A stretch of DNA of 64,000 nt from the NCBI RefSeq assembly GCF_003700275.1, contig NZ_RBRE01000035.1, forward strand, positions 112,636 through 176,635, read 5' to 3'. Source of the DNA: Pseudomonas cichorii. GTDB taxonomy: Bacteria > Pseudomonadota > Gammaproteobacteria > Pseudomonadales > Pseudomonadaceae. The position numbers and the translations under genes are program-made. This document shows positions 37,210-45,531 of this stretch, one piece after another (the stretch's first letter is position 1; every line of letters starts with the position of its first letter). The notes below the pieces were generated by a model. It made no database searches. It was not told the DNA's origin and saw nothing but the letters and a program-made list of their open reading frames with translations.

Positions 37210-37830
37210 TCACCCACCTCCCGACGTTACGCCTGAACAGCCATCGGAACTCATGGTAGAGGCCAGATTGTGCTCACGGGCATATTCAATCAACTCGTCC
37301 ACATACATTTCTGCGCGGGCGAGCCTGGTGCTGAGGGAAATGCTTGAACCGTGGGTAGTTGTTCGCCGATACAAACAGTCCTCGGTAATGAGTGAGGGCT
37401 GCTTATCCGCGATTGCTGCTGACAACTCGGGATGCTGCTGCAAGAACTCAAGAAGTCTTCCGGATGCCCGGGTAAACGCCTCGGCCATGAGGCGACTGGA
37501 CCTGCCAGCGTTTCGGTTTACATAGTCAACGAAGTATTGGCTCTTGTAGCAGTCCGGCGAAGCCAGATGGCATTCGGCACATAGCAGGAAGAGATTCTCT
37601 ACTGCATGCGCGCCGCCCAGGGAGTGCGGAATAATGTGGGCAACCTCCTGATAGCCCTGATCGCCACAGCACCAGCAAATACGCACGTCGTCACTGTCAT
37701 CGAATACGGCTTCCAGCGAGTATTCGGAAAAGCCGTAAGCTTCGATCCAGTGCGGGTTGCTCTGCCATGCCTTGCGCACCGCATTGCGTGGAATGACTTT
37801 GCGCTTCGGTGATAGCCCCATGAGACACAC
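37210..37830 (-). CDS. HNH endonuclease-domain protein
   Basis: 206 aa. The zinc/HNH core spans about residues 52-95: CWCCGDQ, EVAHIIPHSLGGAHAVENLFLLCAECH, with the His-Asn-His series and paired Cys. The remaining C-terminal half is helical and unassigned. It sits immediately 3-prime of a tRNA gene, a usual entry point for mobile DNA, but no integrase or att duplication is visible. A role in defence or as a selfish nuclease is possible. Confidence 0.8.
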   Translation of the reverse strand: MCLMGLSPKRKVIPRNAVRKAWQSNPHWIEAYGFSEYSLEAVFDDSDDVRICWCCGDQGYQEVAHIIPHSLGGAHAVENLFLLCAECHLASPDCYKSQYFVDYVNRNAGRSSRLMAEAFTRASGRLLEFLQQHPELSAAIADKQPSLITEDCLYRRTTTHGSSISLSTRLARAEMYVDELIEYAREHNLASTMSSDGCSGVTSGGG

Positions 37831-37895
37831 AACTGATCAGCTCTAGATGGCCTCATACTCGCAAGAAAGCTTTATAGAGGCCAGAGCAACGCCGC

Positions 37896-38156
37896 CTAGC
37901 CTTGCCGTTTGATATCTTCCTTGCCAGCAGCCTGGGCCCGGCGTGCTTCGTCCTTGATCTCTCCCACCAAGGCGGCAATCGCCCGACCGCCACTCAGCCG
38001 GGCAGTCGGAATCCCGGTCATGGTCAGTTCTTTGATATGAGTTTCCGGGTTACTCAGTTCGATACTCATCAATCCGTCCGGAGTGATGGTGCATTTGCAG
38101 ACAGTGGGCCTGAAGGCGACTTCCATAACGTGACGCAATTCGAGATGAGAAAGCAT
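37896..38156 (-). CDS. DUF1652 protein
   Basis: 86 aa. Starts MLSHLELRHVMEVAFRPTVCKC and contains the LTMTGIPTARLSGGRAIAALVGEIKDE core typical of the Pseudomonas DUF1652 family, of unknown function. A diverged paralog occurs 4 kb away (41766-42023). Confidence 0.8.
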   Translation of the reverse strand: MLSHLELRHVMEVAFRPTVCKCTITPDGLMSIELSNPETHIKELTMTGIPTARLSGGRAIAALVGEIKDEARRAQAAGKEDIKRQG

Positions 38157-38545
38157 TTGACCGTCCTTGTGACGCTGTTTAGCGAATTACACCTCAGTCT
38201 AGTCCAACATTGGATTTTTCCTCAGCGCGGTGCCATCAACGGCCTTTGATACCGATCTGCGGCATCGAGCAAAAGTCTCGCGTCAAAATAAATATGCTGA
38301 CTTTCCAGATACCCGGCATGAGTTTTAACTCTATGTTTTCTATGACTTGTTAAAACCAGAACCCTTTATCTGCAACAGTTTTCACCCAGCCAGGGGCACC
38401 CCACACAACAAGGAATTGCCAAACTGTTGCGGCAGTCTCTTTGTTTGTTACCCGATGATTCCGTTATACACATTTGCGTTCATTCAAGCCGAACCAGCTT
38501 CAGCGAGCAGGCCCGGCATCAGCCGAACCTGCCGTTCGACTTACC
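38157..38545. other. Gene-poor interval
   Basis: About 390 bases between the DUF1652 gene and the small peptide gene. I see no convincing ORF, RNA gene or terminator with T-tract; base composition is lower in GC than the neighbours. Confidence 0.5.
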
Positions 38546-38683
38546 TTATGGACACACGCATACGCTCGGACCGAAGACCGGGCCGCTGCATGGGTCCTTG
38601 GACGGGCCGAACACCGGGCATGCAGCCTGGGCATTCAGGGAAAAACCACACAGCAGCACGACAGCAAACATCACTTTCTTCAT
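38546..38683 (-). CDS. 45-aa secreted Cys-rich peptide with PVFGPS repeats
   Basis: Start ATG at 38683, preceded by AGGAGG six bases upstream, one of the best ribosome-binding sites in the window. Residues 1-20 are a compact signal peptide (MKKVMFAVVLLCGFSLNAQA). The mature part is about 25 residues with four Cys (22, 32, 42, 44) and two copies of PVFGPS (23-28, 35-40), so each Cys-flanked half is a near repeat. No family recognised. Possible roles are a periplasmic or secreted microprotein, metal ligand or bacteriocin-like peptide. Confidence 0.7.
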   Translation of the reverse strand: MKKVMFAVVLLCGFSLNAQAACPVFGPSKDPCSGPVFGPSVCVCP

Positions 38684-38907
38684 TTGCAACCTCCTGGTTA
38701 GTCATCGAACAATCCGTCTTCCCCCGCAACCCAAGCAAATGCCGCGGAGGCAGCGAATATTCGCCCATAGCAGGAAGTGCCGCAAGATCTGCCGGCAGTC
38801 AGCCACCGGGCTCCGCACAGGAGGTTCAATGGAACCAACTCGGTAGTTCTGCCCTCCACTTTTCAGACAGCCATCAATACCTGTTGGAAAAGGCCCGGGA
38901 GGCCACA

Positions 38908-39072
38908 ATGAAAAACACTACTGATACAAAGAAGAAGAGCGTACCGTCGGCGGATAAGTCAGGCGAAGTCGAGCGCGATAACGATGCGCATCGTCCAGAT
39001 GGCTCTTCCGGGACCGCGCATGATTCAACGGCTCAAAAGACCGCCAAGGACGAAGGCAAGCATTCAAAGTGA
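38908..39072 (+). CDS. Small hydrophilic protein, 54 aa
   Basis: ATG at 38908 with GGGAGG upstream. The product is highly charged and Ser/Lys/Asp-rich (MKNTTDTKKKSVPSADKSG...), with no hydrophobic core, so probably disordered. An in-frame upstream extension to 38347 exists but looks non-coding and runs opposite the Cys-rich peptide gene. Resembles stress-type small disordered proteins in composition only. Confidence 0.6.
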   Translation: MKNTTDTKKKSVPSADKSGEVERDNDAHRPDGSSGTAHDSTAQKTAKDEGKHSK

Positions 39073-39197
39073 CAGGGATATAGAGCAATAACCCTGGACC
39101 CGATGTTTAAATCAGGTCGACGTGCTTGAACCAGGTAGGTGATGACTGCTCTTTAAGCCAGACAGCGAGGCGTTGCGCAATGCCTCTGTTACTTGTT

Positions 39198-39830
39198 TTA
39201 TTCGCCCAACTCGCAAAGCGCGCTCATCGCTTGATCCAGCAGACCCGCCAGAGAAACCCTTCCTTCACTGGCTGTCCACACATCTATTGCCGTGTCAAAA
39301 CAGGAGATGACCGCCGAGACAAGCGCATTGGCGTGCAGGTCGGCGGCAATCTGCCCTTCATCCGCGAGCCGCCTCGATATTTCCGGCACCAGAATGCTCT
39401 GCCAACCCTGCTTTTTCTCCCACTGCCGGGTTGTCAGGGCGCACGCTTCGCCGAGAAGCCGCATCAACGGTAAAGACTGATCCGGATCACCGTCGATAGT
39501 CTCTATGACCACATCGAAGGCGCGGCGCAGCGCCTGCCAGGGCCGTTCGCTCAGAGGGCGAGCCGCGAGCGCCTTGGCAATTTCATGGCCGATATCGACC
39601 AGTTTGCCGAGGACGATTTCTTCTTTTGTGCCGAAGTACCGGAATAGCGTGGTGCGCGACAACCCTGCCTCGGATGCGATCTGATCGACGGTCGTCTTCT
39701 CGAACCCTTGTTCGGCGAACAGCCGAAACGCCACATCACTGACTTCTGCACGCATCGCAAGACGTGTGCGTTCACGCAGGGACAGCGGTGCAACCTCGGC
39801 AGCAGATGGAGTGTGAGTTGGCTTTTTCAT
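39198..39830 (-). CDS. TetR-family transcriptional regulator
   Basis: 210 aa from the ATG at 39830; a GTG at 39863 is the alternative. The TetR HTH spans about 20-65 (FAEQGFEKTTVDQIASEAGLSRTTLFRYFGTKEE). Divergent from an SDR oxidoreductase 107 bases away, its probable target. Confidence 0.88.
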   Translation of the reverse strand: MKKPTHTPSAAEVAPLSLRERTRLAMRAEVSDVAFRLFAEQGFEKTTVDQIASEAGLSRTTLFRYFGTKEEIVLGKLVDIGHEIAKALAARPLSERPWQALRRAFDVVIETIDGDPDQSLPLMRLLGEACALTTRQWEKKQGWQSILVPEISRRLADEGQIAADLHANALVSAVISCFDTAIDVWTASEGRVSLAGLLDQAMSALCELGE

Positions 39831-39937
39831 GGCGCGATAGTACAGATCGAGCTTGAAATCCACAAATGGTACTCAGTTCCACTTGTGTGCTAGAGTCTCT
39901 ATTAGCAACCAAAGTCACACAACTACGGATACATTTC

Positions 39938-40753
39938 ATGAGTAAAATCTGGTTCATCACAGGCTCATCCCGCGGTTTTGGCCGTCGCTTCCTGGAAGCG
40001 GCGCTTTCACGCGGCGACAAGGTAGCAGCAACCGCACGCAACCCCGATTCATTGGCCGATCTGGCTGCCGCCCATGGCGATGCGATACTGCCCATCGCGC
40101 TCGACGTTACCGACAAAGCCGCGGTAACTGCCGCCGTGAAACAGGCACATGAGCATTTCGGCCGACTGGATGTGGTCGTCAACAACGCCGGTTATGGTGT
40201 TTTTGGTCTTGTGGAAGAGCTGACCGAACAGGATGTCCGCACCCAATTCGATACCAACGTATTTGGCAGCCTCTGGGTAACGCAGGCGGCACTGCCCTAT
40301 ATGCGCGCCCAAGGCAGTGGCCACATCATCATGCTGTCCAGCCTGCTCGGCCTCGCCTCGTTCCCGGCGACAGGTGCCTACAGCGCGTCGAAGGCAGCCA
40401 TCGAAGGCCTGGCCGACTCTCTGGCCCAGGAAGTGGCAGCATTCGGCATCAAGGTTTCGATCATAGAACCCGGTCCATTCGGCACCGAGTTCGCGGGCTC
40501 TTCGGTATATTCCGCGCCATTGCCGGCCTATAAAGAAGTGCACGAAGCAGTCAACGCCAATTTCGCCGCCATGCCGATGGCCGATCCGCAAATCGTTGGT
40601 CAGGCACTGCTGAAAATTGTGGATGCAGAAAATCCACCGCTACGAATCTTCTTCGGCCCCCTCGCCGCCCAAGTCGTCCCGCATGTCTATGCCGCACGGC
40701 TCGAAACGTGGAAAGCATGGGCCGATGTGGGCGAAGGCACATCGATTGACTGA
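39938..40753 (+). CDS. Short-chain dehydrogenase/reductase
   Basis: 271 aa from the ATG at 39938. Classical SDR motifs are present: TGSSRGFGR (cofactor Gly motif, about 8-16), NNAGYG (about 85-90), and the catalytic Ser plus YSASK (Tyr/Lys, about 148-152). Oxidises or reduces a small alcohol or ketone with NAD(P)H. Divergent from the TetR gene. Confidence 0.9.
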   Translation: MSKIWFITGSSRGFGRRFLEAALSRGDKVAATARNPDSLADLAAAHGDAILPIALDVTDKAAVTAAVKQAHEHFGRLDVVVNNAGYGVFGLVEELTEQDVRTQFDTNVFGSLWVTQAALPYMRAQGSGHIIMLSSLLGLASFPATGAYSASKAAIEGLADSLAQEVAAFGIKVSIIEPGPFGTEFAGSSVYSAPLPAYKEVHEAVNANFAAMPMADPQIVGQALLKIVDAENPPLRIFFGPLAAQVVPHVYAARLETWKAWADVGEGTSID

Positions 40754-40766
40754 AGAGATCCGGACA

Positions 40767-40797
40767 GGGGTGGCTGGCAGTTACCTGCCACCCTTTT
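40767..40797 (+). terminator. Terminator after the SDR gene
   Basis: GGGTGGC (40768-40774) pairs with GCCACCC (40787-40793), followed by TTTT. Confidence 0.75.
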
Positions 40798-40825
40798 CAT
40801 TCTTCGGCCTCGTCACAGATTCTCG

Positions 40826-41014
40826 TTAGCCACCTCTCACGGCCTGCCTGCGCTGCAAACGATCAGTCGCCCTGGAAACCACATACGTCCAACCCAGAAA
40901 CCCCATGCCCGCGACAATGAATATCGCCGGACTGCGCATCAGGACAATCCCGCCGAGCAGCATTCCCAGGCCCAGCGCACCAATGATCCAGGCAGTCAGT
41001 GCAATCAGATTCAT
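40826..41014 (-). CDS. Small two-TM membrane protein
   Basis: 62 aa from the ATG at 41014, chosen because GGAGGG lies 4 bases upstream. Two hydrophobic segments (about 3-25 and 28-45) are followed by a basic tail (RATDRLQRRQAVRGG). Function unknown. Confidence 0.65.
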   Translation of the reverse strand: MNLIALTAWIIGALGLGMLLGGIVLMRSPAIFIVAGMGFLGWTYVVSRATDRLQRRQAVRGG

Positions 41015-41260
41015 ACAACCCTCCTTTGTCATAATAAATTGGTCGCGCCGTCGGCATTCTCATGCCTGTGATCTTGCAGCCGCGGGATATATGTACATGC
41101 CAGCCAATACTTGCTTGTGCTGACCGATCTGGAGGGTGAGTGGGTGTTGGGTAGAGGTGGTTCCATGATCTGGTGAAAAATCAGTCCAGTACTATTGCGA
41201 ACTAGTACATCTGCACTATTGCCCCTCTCTTTGCTGCCACGCAAAATTTGTATACCCAAA

Positions 41261-41707
41261 ATGACGGCAGCCAAAAACATGTACAGGTTTATCTTGCCAG
41301 CGCTATTGATTCTGGGACTTCCCGGCTGCAGCACAATAAACCCCGAGAGGAGCATAGCCAGCGAGCTGATGGGCAAGAACGTAGATCAGGCCGTCGCTCG
41401 CCTCGCTCCGACAATGGGCCAGCCCAGGTACGTCACCCGATCAATAAGCAACCCTGAATATACATTTTACGAATGGTATAGCGACGAAGGGTATTATGAT
41501 CAAGTCAGGCCCAGTGGAGCCTATACCGACACTTCCCAAGGCTACGTACAACACGTTGAAACATACTCTACAGAGCGTAAATATACCGCCTGCTCAGTAA
41601 AGATGACCGTCAACTCCAAAGGCATCATTGAATATTACGAAACCAAAGGCTGCGGTTTTATGGGAATGGGCAACACTGGCGCGCTGCACAAGTGGGGAAT
41701 CAACTGA
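41261..41707 (+). CDS. Lipoprotein of unknown function
   Basis: 148 aa from the ATG at 41261; an ATG at 41279 (142 aa) is equally plausible. Lipobox LGLPGC places the lipidated Cys at residue 23. The mature part is Tyr-rich with three further Cys (ACSVKMTV, KGCGF) and no known fold. Neighbouring DNA is AT-richer than the window average. Followed by a clear terminator. Confidence 0.75.
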   Translation: MTAAKNMYRFILPALLILGLPGCSTINPERSIASELMGKNVDQAVARLAPTMGQPRYVTRSISNPEYTFYEWYSDEGYYDQVRPSGAYTDTSQGYVQHVETYSTERKYTACSVKMTVNSKGIIEYYETKGCGFMGMGNTGALHKWGIN

Positions 41708-41732
41708 TATACGCCGCTTACAGCTGACATAC

Positions 41733-41756
41733 GCCCGGCACAGTGCCGGGCTTTTC
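41733..41756 (+). terminator. Rho-independent terminator
   Basis: GCCCGGCA/TGCCGGGC stem with a 3-base loop and TTTT tail, between the lipoprotein and the convergent DUF1652 gene. Confidence 0.85.
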
Positions 41757-41765
41757 GTTTGTGCG

Positions 41766-42023
41766 CTATGCCAATCGCTTCATGGACAAGTCCATCTGGC
41801 GCATGAGGTCCCTCTGCTCTTTCAGGGAGAGCACCAGCCGCGCTATGGATCTGCTGGTCGCAAGATCAGATAAAGGCATCCCCGTTACATACAGCTCGAT
41901 ATCGCCTGACTCAGGATTTATGAGCTTCACCGAGAAGCTGTCGTTCGCAGCGATGAGGCATTCGCACCTGGATGGCAAAAAAGCCGTTTCAAGGACTCGC
42001 TGAAGATCTGATTTTGAAAACAT
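41766..42023 (-). CDS. DUF1652 protein, second copy
   Basis: 85 aa from the ATG at 42023, with AGAGGG six bases upstream; the adjacent ATG at 42026 is the alternative. MFSKSDLQRVLETAFLPSRCEC and the core LYVTGMPLSDLATSRSIARLVLSLKEQ align with the copy at 37896-38156. Function unknown. Confidence 0.78.
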   Translation of the reverse strand: MFSKSDLQRVLETAFLPSRCECLIAANDSFSVKLINPESGDIELYVTGMPLSDLATSRSIARLVLSLKEQRDLMRQMDLSMKRLA

Positions 42024-42208
42024 CATGCGCCCTCTGCTAAAAAGTCGTTTCACCAACTCAGACAAGCTCCACGCCAATCTGTTGCCGATGATCGGCTTAT
42101 GAACACTAGACTACTCCAGGCGTTCAAGCCTTGAAATACGCACTGCCTGAGTGCTCGAATAATGATGCACTGGCGGGCCGGGAGCACATTTCCTTTTCAG
42201 CACCCAAT

Positions 42209-42241
42209 AAAAAACCCCGTAGACGCTAATCTACGGGGTTT
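42209..42241 (-). terminator. Terminator of tRNA-Cys
   Basis: AACCCCGTAG and CTACGGGGTT form a 10-bp stem; on the minus strand a six-T tail follows. Confidence 0.9.
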
Positions 42242-42248
42242 TCAATAG

Positions 42249-42322
42249 TGGAGGCCGAGGTCGGAATCGAACCGGCATAGACGGATTTGCAATCCGCAGC
42301 ATAACCATTTTGCTACTCGGCC
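42249..42322 (-). tRNA. tRNA-Cys (anticodon GCA)
   Basis: 74 nt. Acceptor GGCCGAG/CTCGGCC, encoded CCA, anticodon loop TTGCAAT with GCA, T-arm GCCGGTTCGATTCCGAC. All arms fold normally. Confidence 0.97.
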
Positions 42323-42524
42323 TCAGACGCCTGATGCTACAAAAACCACATCAACCGTTTTGAACTCTTCGGATTTAGCCTTGGCTTTATCCTCAACCCG
42401 TTGAATCTTAAGGGTTTTTTCTGCTTCCTGAATCAGGAATGGACGCAATTCTGGACTGGTTGGCCGGGCATGTCAACAACGAGAATGAAATAATTCCGTC
42501 CATGCCCGTTCAACCAGCCGGGAA

Positions 42525-43739
42525 CTACTCTTTGCCCAGATCCACCAGCGGCTCTTGGCGAACCTCGGTTTTGCGGTCGCCCTGGATGTTCTTGATCTGA
42601 CCCAGTGCCGTGTCGACTGCGCCTTTGTCGGCCAGCAAACTGTAGCTGATCTGGAACTGGCGCTGTTCTTTAGGGGCGATGGTCGGTACGAGGTTCAACG
42701 GACGCTGGTAGCGGCGATTGTAGGAAAAGCTGGTACCTGGCTCCAGGCCGGTGACATAACCCTGGCCACGAGTGTCGGTGTTTTTCCAGAGCGAGAACAC
42801 CGGTAACTGCCGGGTGTTGAAGCCCATGGCTACGCCAAGGCTGCCGGCCTTGTTGTGCAGTACGGTGAGGGTATCGCCCTTGGCGTCCCCATAAGGCACG
42901 ACGTTGTAGACGGTTTCGTCGTAGTCAGGTGTTGGTCCGCGGTAGGTCTGCCAGTCGGGCAAGTCGCCTTTGGCCTTTTCATTGAATGGCGAGACCTGCT
43001 GCACCGGTGCCTCGAAGCGTGCGCCCTCCTCCAGGAACGGCGTGCTGAAGTTGCTGTGGTATAGCGCCTGATATTCCTTCGGATAATCGCCGTTGTTGGT
43101 CAGCGTATCGTTGAGGGTGAAACGTGCGCTGCCAGGTTCGGTGACCAGTTCGGTCTGGACCGAGAAATCGACTTTCTTGAAGGCCTGTTCTTTCAGCTCG
43201 CCCTTGAGGCGGATGGCGTAAGGCGGCTTTTCGTCGATATGCAGGGTCACTTTGTTGGCCGGGATATTCGCGGCGCGGCCGTGCAAGGTCAGCAGTTCAC
43301 CGTTATCCATGCCGGGATGACCCACCCATTCATAGCCGCAGCGAGTCACCAGCTCGTTGAAGCCTTCCAGCCAACCCAGCCCACCGCGACCGTTCAGCTC
43401 GATAAAGGCCGGGTTGACGACTTCTTTCACCGGCGAATCCCAGCCCATGCGCACATCACCGACCGAGGCGTTCAATACGTTCATGCCGCGTGTGGGGACG
43501 ACCGAGAGTTTCATGGTGCCGTTGTCGATCTCGATGATGCTCACGCCTTCCTGGCGACCACCATGCAGGGTGCGCATCGTCACCGTGAACGGTTTGTCGG
43601 TCTTGATCCCGAGCTGGGTGCTGGTGATCTGCTGGTTCTGGGCGGCCTTGTCGGTATCGAGCAGCACATAGTCCCAGGCGAAGCTATTGGAGGCCGAAGC
43701 GATGGCGGTAACACCGAGAAGCCAGGCAAGCGATTTCAT
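42525..43739 (-). CDS. Periplasmic DUF4432 (aldose-epimerase-like) protein
   Basis: 404 aa from the ATG at 43739. Signal peptide to about residue 21 (NSFA). The body has the galactose-mutarotase-like beta-sandwich pattern of DUF4432: VVPTRGMNVLNASVGDVRMGWDSP, ELVTRCGYEWVGHPG, LHGRAANIP, GLEPGTSFSYNRRY. It probably binds or epimerises a sugar in the periplasm. No sugar transporter genes flank it. Confidence 0.8.
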   Translation of the reverse strand: MKSLAWLLGVTAIASASNSFAWDYVLLDTDKAAQNQQITSTQLGIKTDKPFTVTMRTLHGGRQEGVSIIEIDNGTMKLSVVPTRGMNVLNASVGDVRMGWDSPVKEVVNPAFIELNGRGGLGWLEGFNELVTRCGYEWVGHPGMDNGELLTLHGRAANIPANKVTLHIDEKPPYAIRLKGELKEQAFKKVDFSVQTELVTEPGSARFTLNDTLTNNGDYPKEYQALYHSNFSTPFLEEGARFEAPVQQVSPFNEKAKGDLPDWQTYRGPTPDYDETVYNVVPYGDAKGDTLTVLHNKAGSLGVAMGFNTRQLPVFSLWKNTDTRGQGYVTGLEPGTSFSYNRRYQRPLNLVPTIAPKEQRQFQISYSLLADKGAVDTALGQIKNIQGDRKTEVRQEPLVDLGKE

Positions 43740-43875
43740 GGGGTGGTCCTTATTGGAATTATGGGGACAACTGAACCTGATTAAACGATTCAGCGACCGA
43801 ATAAGTCTAGTCAAAATCGCCGAAGCCGTGAAAGAGAATTACATCCTTGCAGATATGAGTGAAATGCCTCTCAAT

Positions 43876-43890
43876 TGAAAATACTTATCG
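43876..43890. promoter_or_regulatory. Fur-box-like site upstream of the ECF sigma gene
   Basis: TGAAAAT-A-CTTATCG fits the 7-1-7 Fur consensus TGATAAT-N-ATTATCA at 11 of 14 positions. It lies 67 bases before the sigma factor start, as expected for iron-repressed FecI-type regulators. Confidence 0.55.
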
Positions 43891-43956
43891 TTAATGTCTA
43901 CACTGCGCGCCTTTCTCGGGCAGCTCTGCCCCGTCATCACGTTCGGGATCACTGTA

Positions 43957-44490
43957 ATGACCGACTCATCCGGGCACCTGTACACGTTTCTGGGGATTCG
44001 TCAGGAACTGGTCAGCTACGCAGCCAGGATCACCGGTGATCGCATGCAGGCGGAAGATATCGTGCAGGAGGCCTGGATTCGCTTCGTACCACAACAGGCC
44101 AGCGCCAGGACGACGATAGAACAGCCTGCCGCGTATCTGTACCGGATCGTGCGCAATCTGGCGCTGGACCTCATGCGCAGCCGCAGCCGCGAACAGGCAC
44201 ATCAGCTTTCCCCGCCTGGCTGGCTATTACCGGCACATATCAATGATCCTGCAGATATGTGCCAGCACAGCATGACCCTTGAGCGGCTGTCCGGCGCGCT
44301 TGAGGCGATGCCCGAAAACAGCCGCCGTGCGCTGGAAATGCATCGTTTTGGCGGTTGCACGCTGGCGCAGATTGCCGAGCATCTGCAGGTTTCCCTGACT
44401 ACCGCACATCGCCTGCTCCGCGATGCCCTGATGCGTCTGGCGCGTGAAGTGGACGACGAAGATTTCAGCTCACAGGACTCGTCCCTGTGA
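43957..44490 (+). CDS. FecI-type ECF sigma factor
   Basis: 177 aa from the ATG at 43957. Sigma region 2 (about 10-80: ITGDRMQAEDIVQEAWIRF, AYLYRIVRNLALDLMRSRSRE) and region 4 (about 110-165: MPENSRRALEMHRFGGCTLAQIAEHLQVSLTTAHRLLRDAL). It transcribes the linked receptor gene when the receptor-FecR signal arrives. Overlaps fecR as GTGA. Confidence 0.92.
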   Translation: MTDSSGHLYTFLGIRQELVSYAARITGDRMQAEDIVQEAWIRFVPQQASARTTIEQPAAYLYRIVRNLALDLMRSRSREQAHQLSPPGWLLPAHINDPADMCQHSMTLERLSGALEAMPENSRRALEMHRFGGCTLAQIAEHLQVSLTTAHRLLRDALMRLAREVDDEDFSSQDSSL

Positions 44491-45428
44491 GCCATAAGGA
44501 CGACGCGCTGGAACAGGCCGGTGACTGGCAGATCCGCCTGCAGGAAGAGCCACAGGCGCGCGAGGAGTTTGAACAGTGGTTGCAGGCCAGCCCCGAACAC
44601 CGTGCGGCATGGCGCAGGATGGAAAAACTCTGGGGCGCGCTGGGTGAGTTGCCATCAATTACCGAACCCGTTGCCCTGCCCGCTCCGAGTGCGCAGAAAA
44701 GGCAACGGCCCTACCGGCTCTGGAGCAGCCTGGCCCTCGCTGCCGGGCTGGCGGCAGTCGCGCTGCTCATCGCGCCACAGGCCGGGCTTGCCCTGCGTGG
44801 CGATTATCATACCGGCGCCGGAGAAACCCGAACCATCCAGCTTGTGGACGGTTCGGCAGTCACTCTCGGCCCGCAAAGCGCCTTGCGCCTGGCCAGTGGC
44901 AATGCCCGGCAAGTGGAGTTGTTGCAAGGCCAGGCTTATTTTCAGGTGGCCTCCGACCCGCAACACCCATTCATTGCCAACGCCGGAAAGCTGTCGGTCA
45001 GGGTTCTGGGTACAGCCTTCGATCTGCAACTCAAGGAGCAATACGCCGAAGTCGCTCTGGAGCATGGCCAGGTGCAGGCAGAAAATGCACAGCCGCCGCT
45101 CAGTGAGCGCCTGCTGCCCGGCCAGCGACTGAAATTCAACTGGTCCTCGGGCAAGGTCGAACGCTCACGGCTCGATCCCGCACAGGTCGCGGGGTGGCGC
45201 AGTGGCTCGCTGTTCGTCGAGAACCAGACCGTGGCCGAAATTACCGAGCACCTGCAGCGCTACACCGGTGGCTGGATCGTGATTGCCGACCCGGCCTTGA
45301 AGCAGCGCAGAATTACCGGGGTATTCGATCTGAACGACCCTGAACGTGCGCTCAATGCCCTGGCGCAGTCACTGGCCGTTGAAAGTCGCCAAGTGACGCC
45401 CTGGGTGCACATGCTGGGAAGTTTTTGA
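44487..45428 (+). CDS. FecR-type anti-sigma/transmembrane sensor
   Basis: 313 aa from a GTG at 44487. N-terminal cytosolic DUF4880 segment (FEQWLQASPEHRAAWRRMEKLW), one membrane helix (about 75-95), periplasmic FecR domain (GETRTIQLVDGSAVTLGPQSAL, VRVLGTAFDLQL) and C-terminal secretin/STN-like end. It carries the signal from the receptor to the sigma factor. Confidence 0.92.
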   Translation: MSHKDDALEQAGDWQIRLQEEPQAREEFEQWLQASPEHRAAWRRMEKLWGALGELPSITEPVALPAPSAQKRQRPYRLWSSLALAAGLAAVALLIAPQAGLALRGDYHTGAGETRTIQLVDGSAVTLGPQSALRLASGNARQVELLQGQAYFQVASDPQHPFIANAGKLSVRVLGTAFDLQLKEQYAEVALEHGQVQAENAQPPLSERLLPGQRLKFNWSSGKVERSRLDPAQVAGWRSGSLFVENQTVAEITEHLQRYTGGWIVIADPALKQRRITGVFDLNDPERALNALAQSLAVESRQVTPWVHMLGSF

Positions 45429-45445
45429 TTTTTTTGTCCGCCAGT

Positions 45446-45470
45446 GGAAAAAAATCCGCAGCGCTACGTC
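45446..45470 (+). promoter_or_regulatory. FecI-type ECF sigma promoter
   Basis: GGAAA (45446-45450), exactly 16 bases, then CGTC (45467-45470). This fits iron-starvation ECF promoters (-35 GGAAA/TAAAT, -10 CGTC). It lies 62 bases before the receptor start, between fecR and the receptor. Confidence 0.7.
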
Positions 45471-45481
45471 TTTAATGATCG

Positions 45482-45502
45482 ATTTGAGAATTTATCTCAA
45501 AT
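45482..45502. repeat. 21-bp inverted repeat in the receptor leader
   Basis: ATTTGAGA-N5-TCTCAAAT, perfect 8-bp arms. It would lie just downstream of the ECF transcription start, so it could be a 5-prime UTR hairpin or a repressor site. Confidence 0.6.
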
Positions 45503-45531
45503 GCAATCAAGACGTATAAAGGATTTCATCA

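Noticed and set aside
37119..37210. att site duplication of tRNA-Leu
   Set aside because: I looked for a second copy of the tRNA 3-prime end in the window and saw none; no integrase is present.
38347..38907. Upstream extension of the 54-aa protein to 241 aa
   Set aside because: The extension lacks coding character and lies opposite the better-supported Cys-rich peptide gene; the ribosome site is at 38.9 kb.
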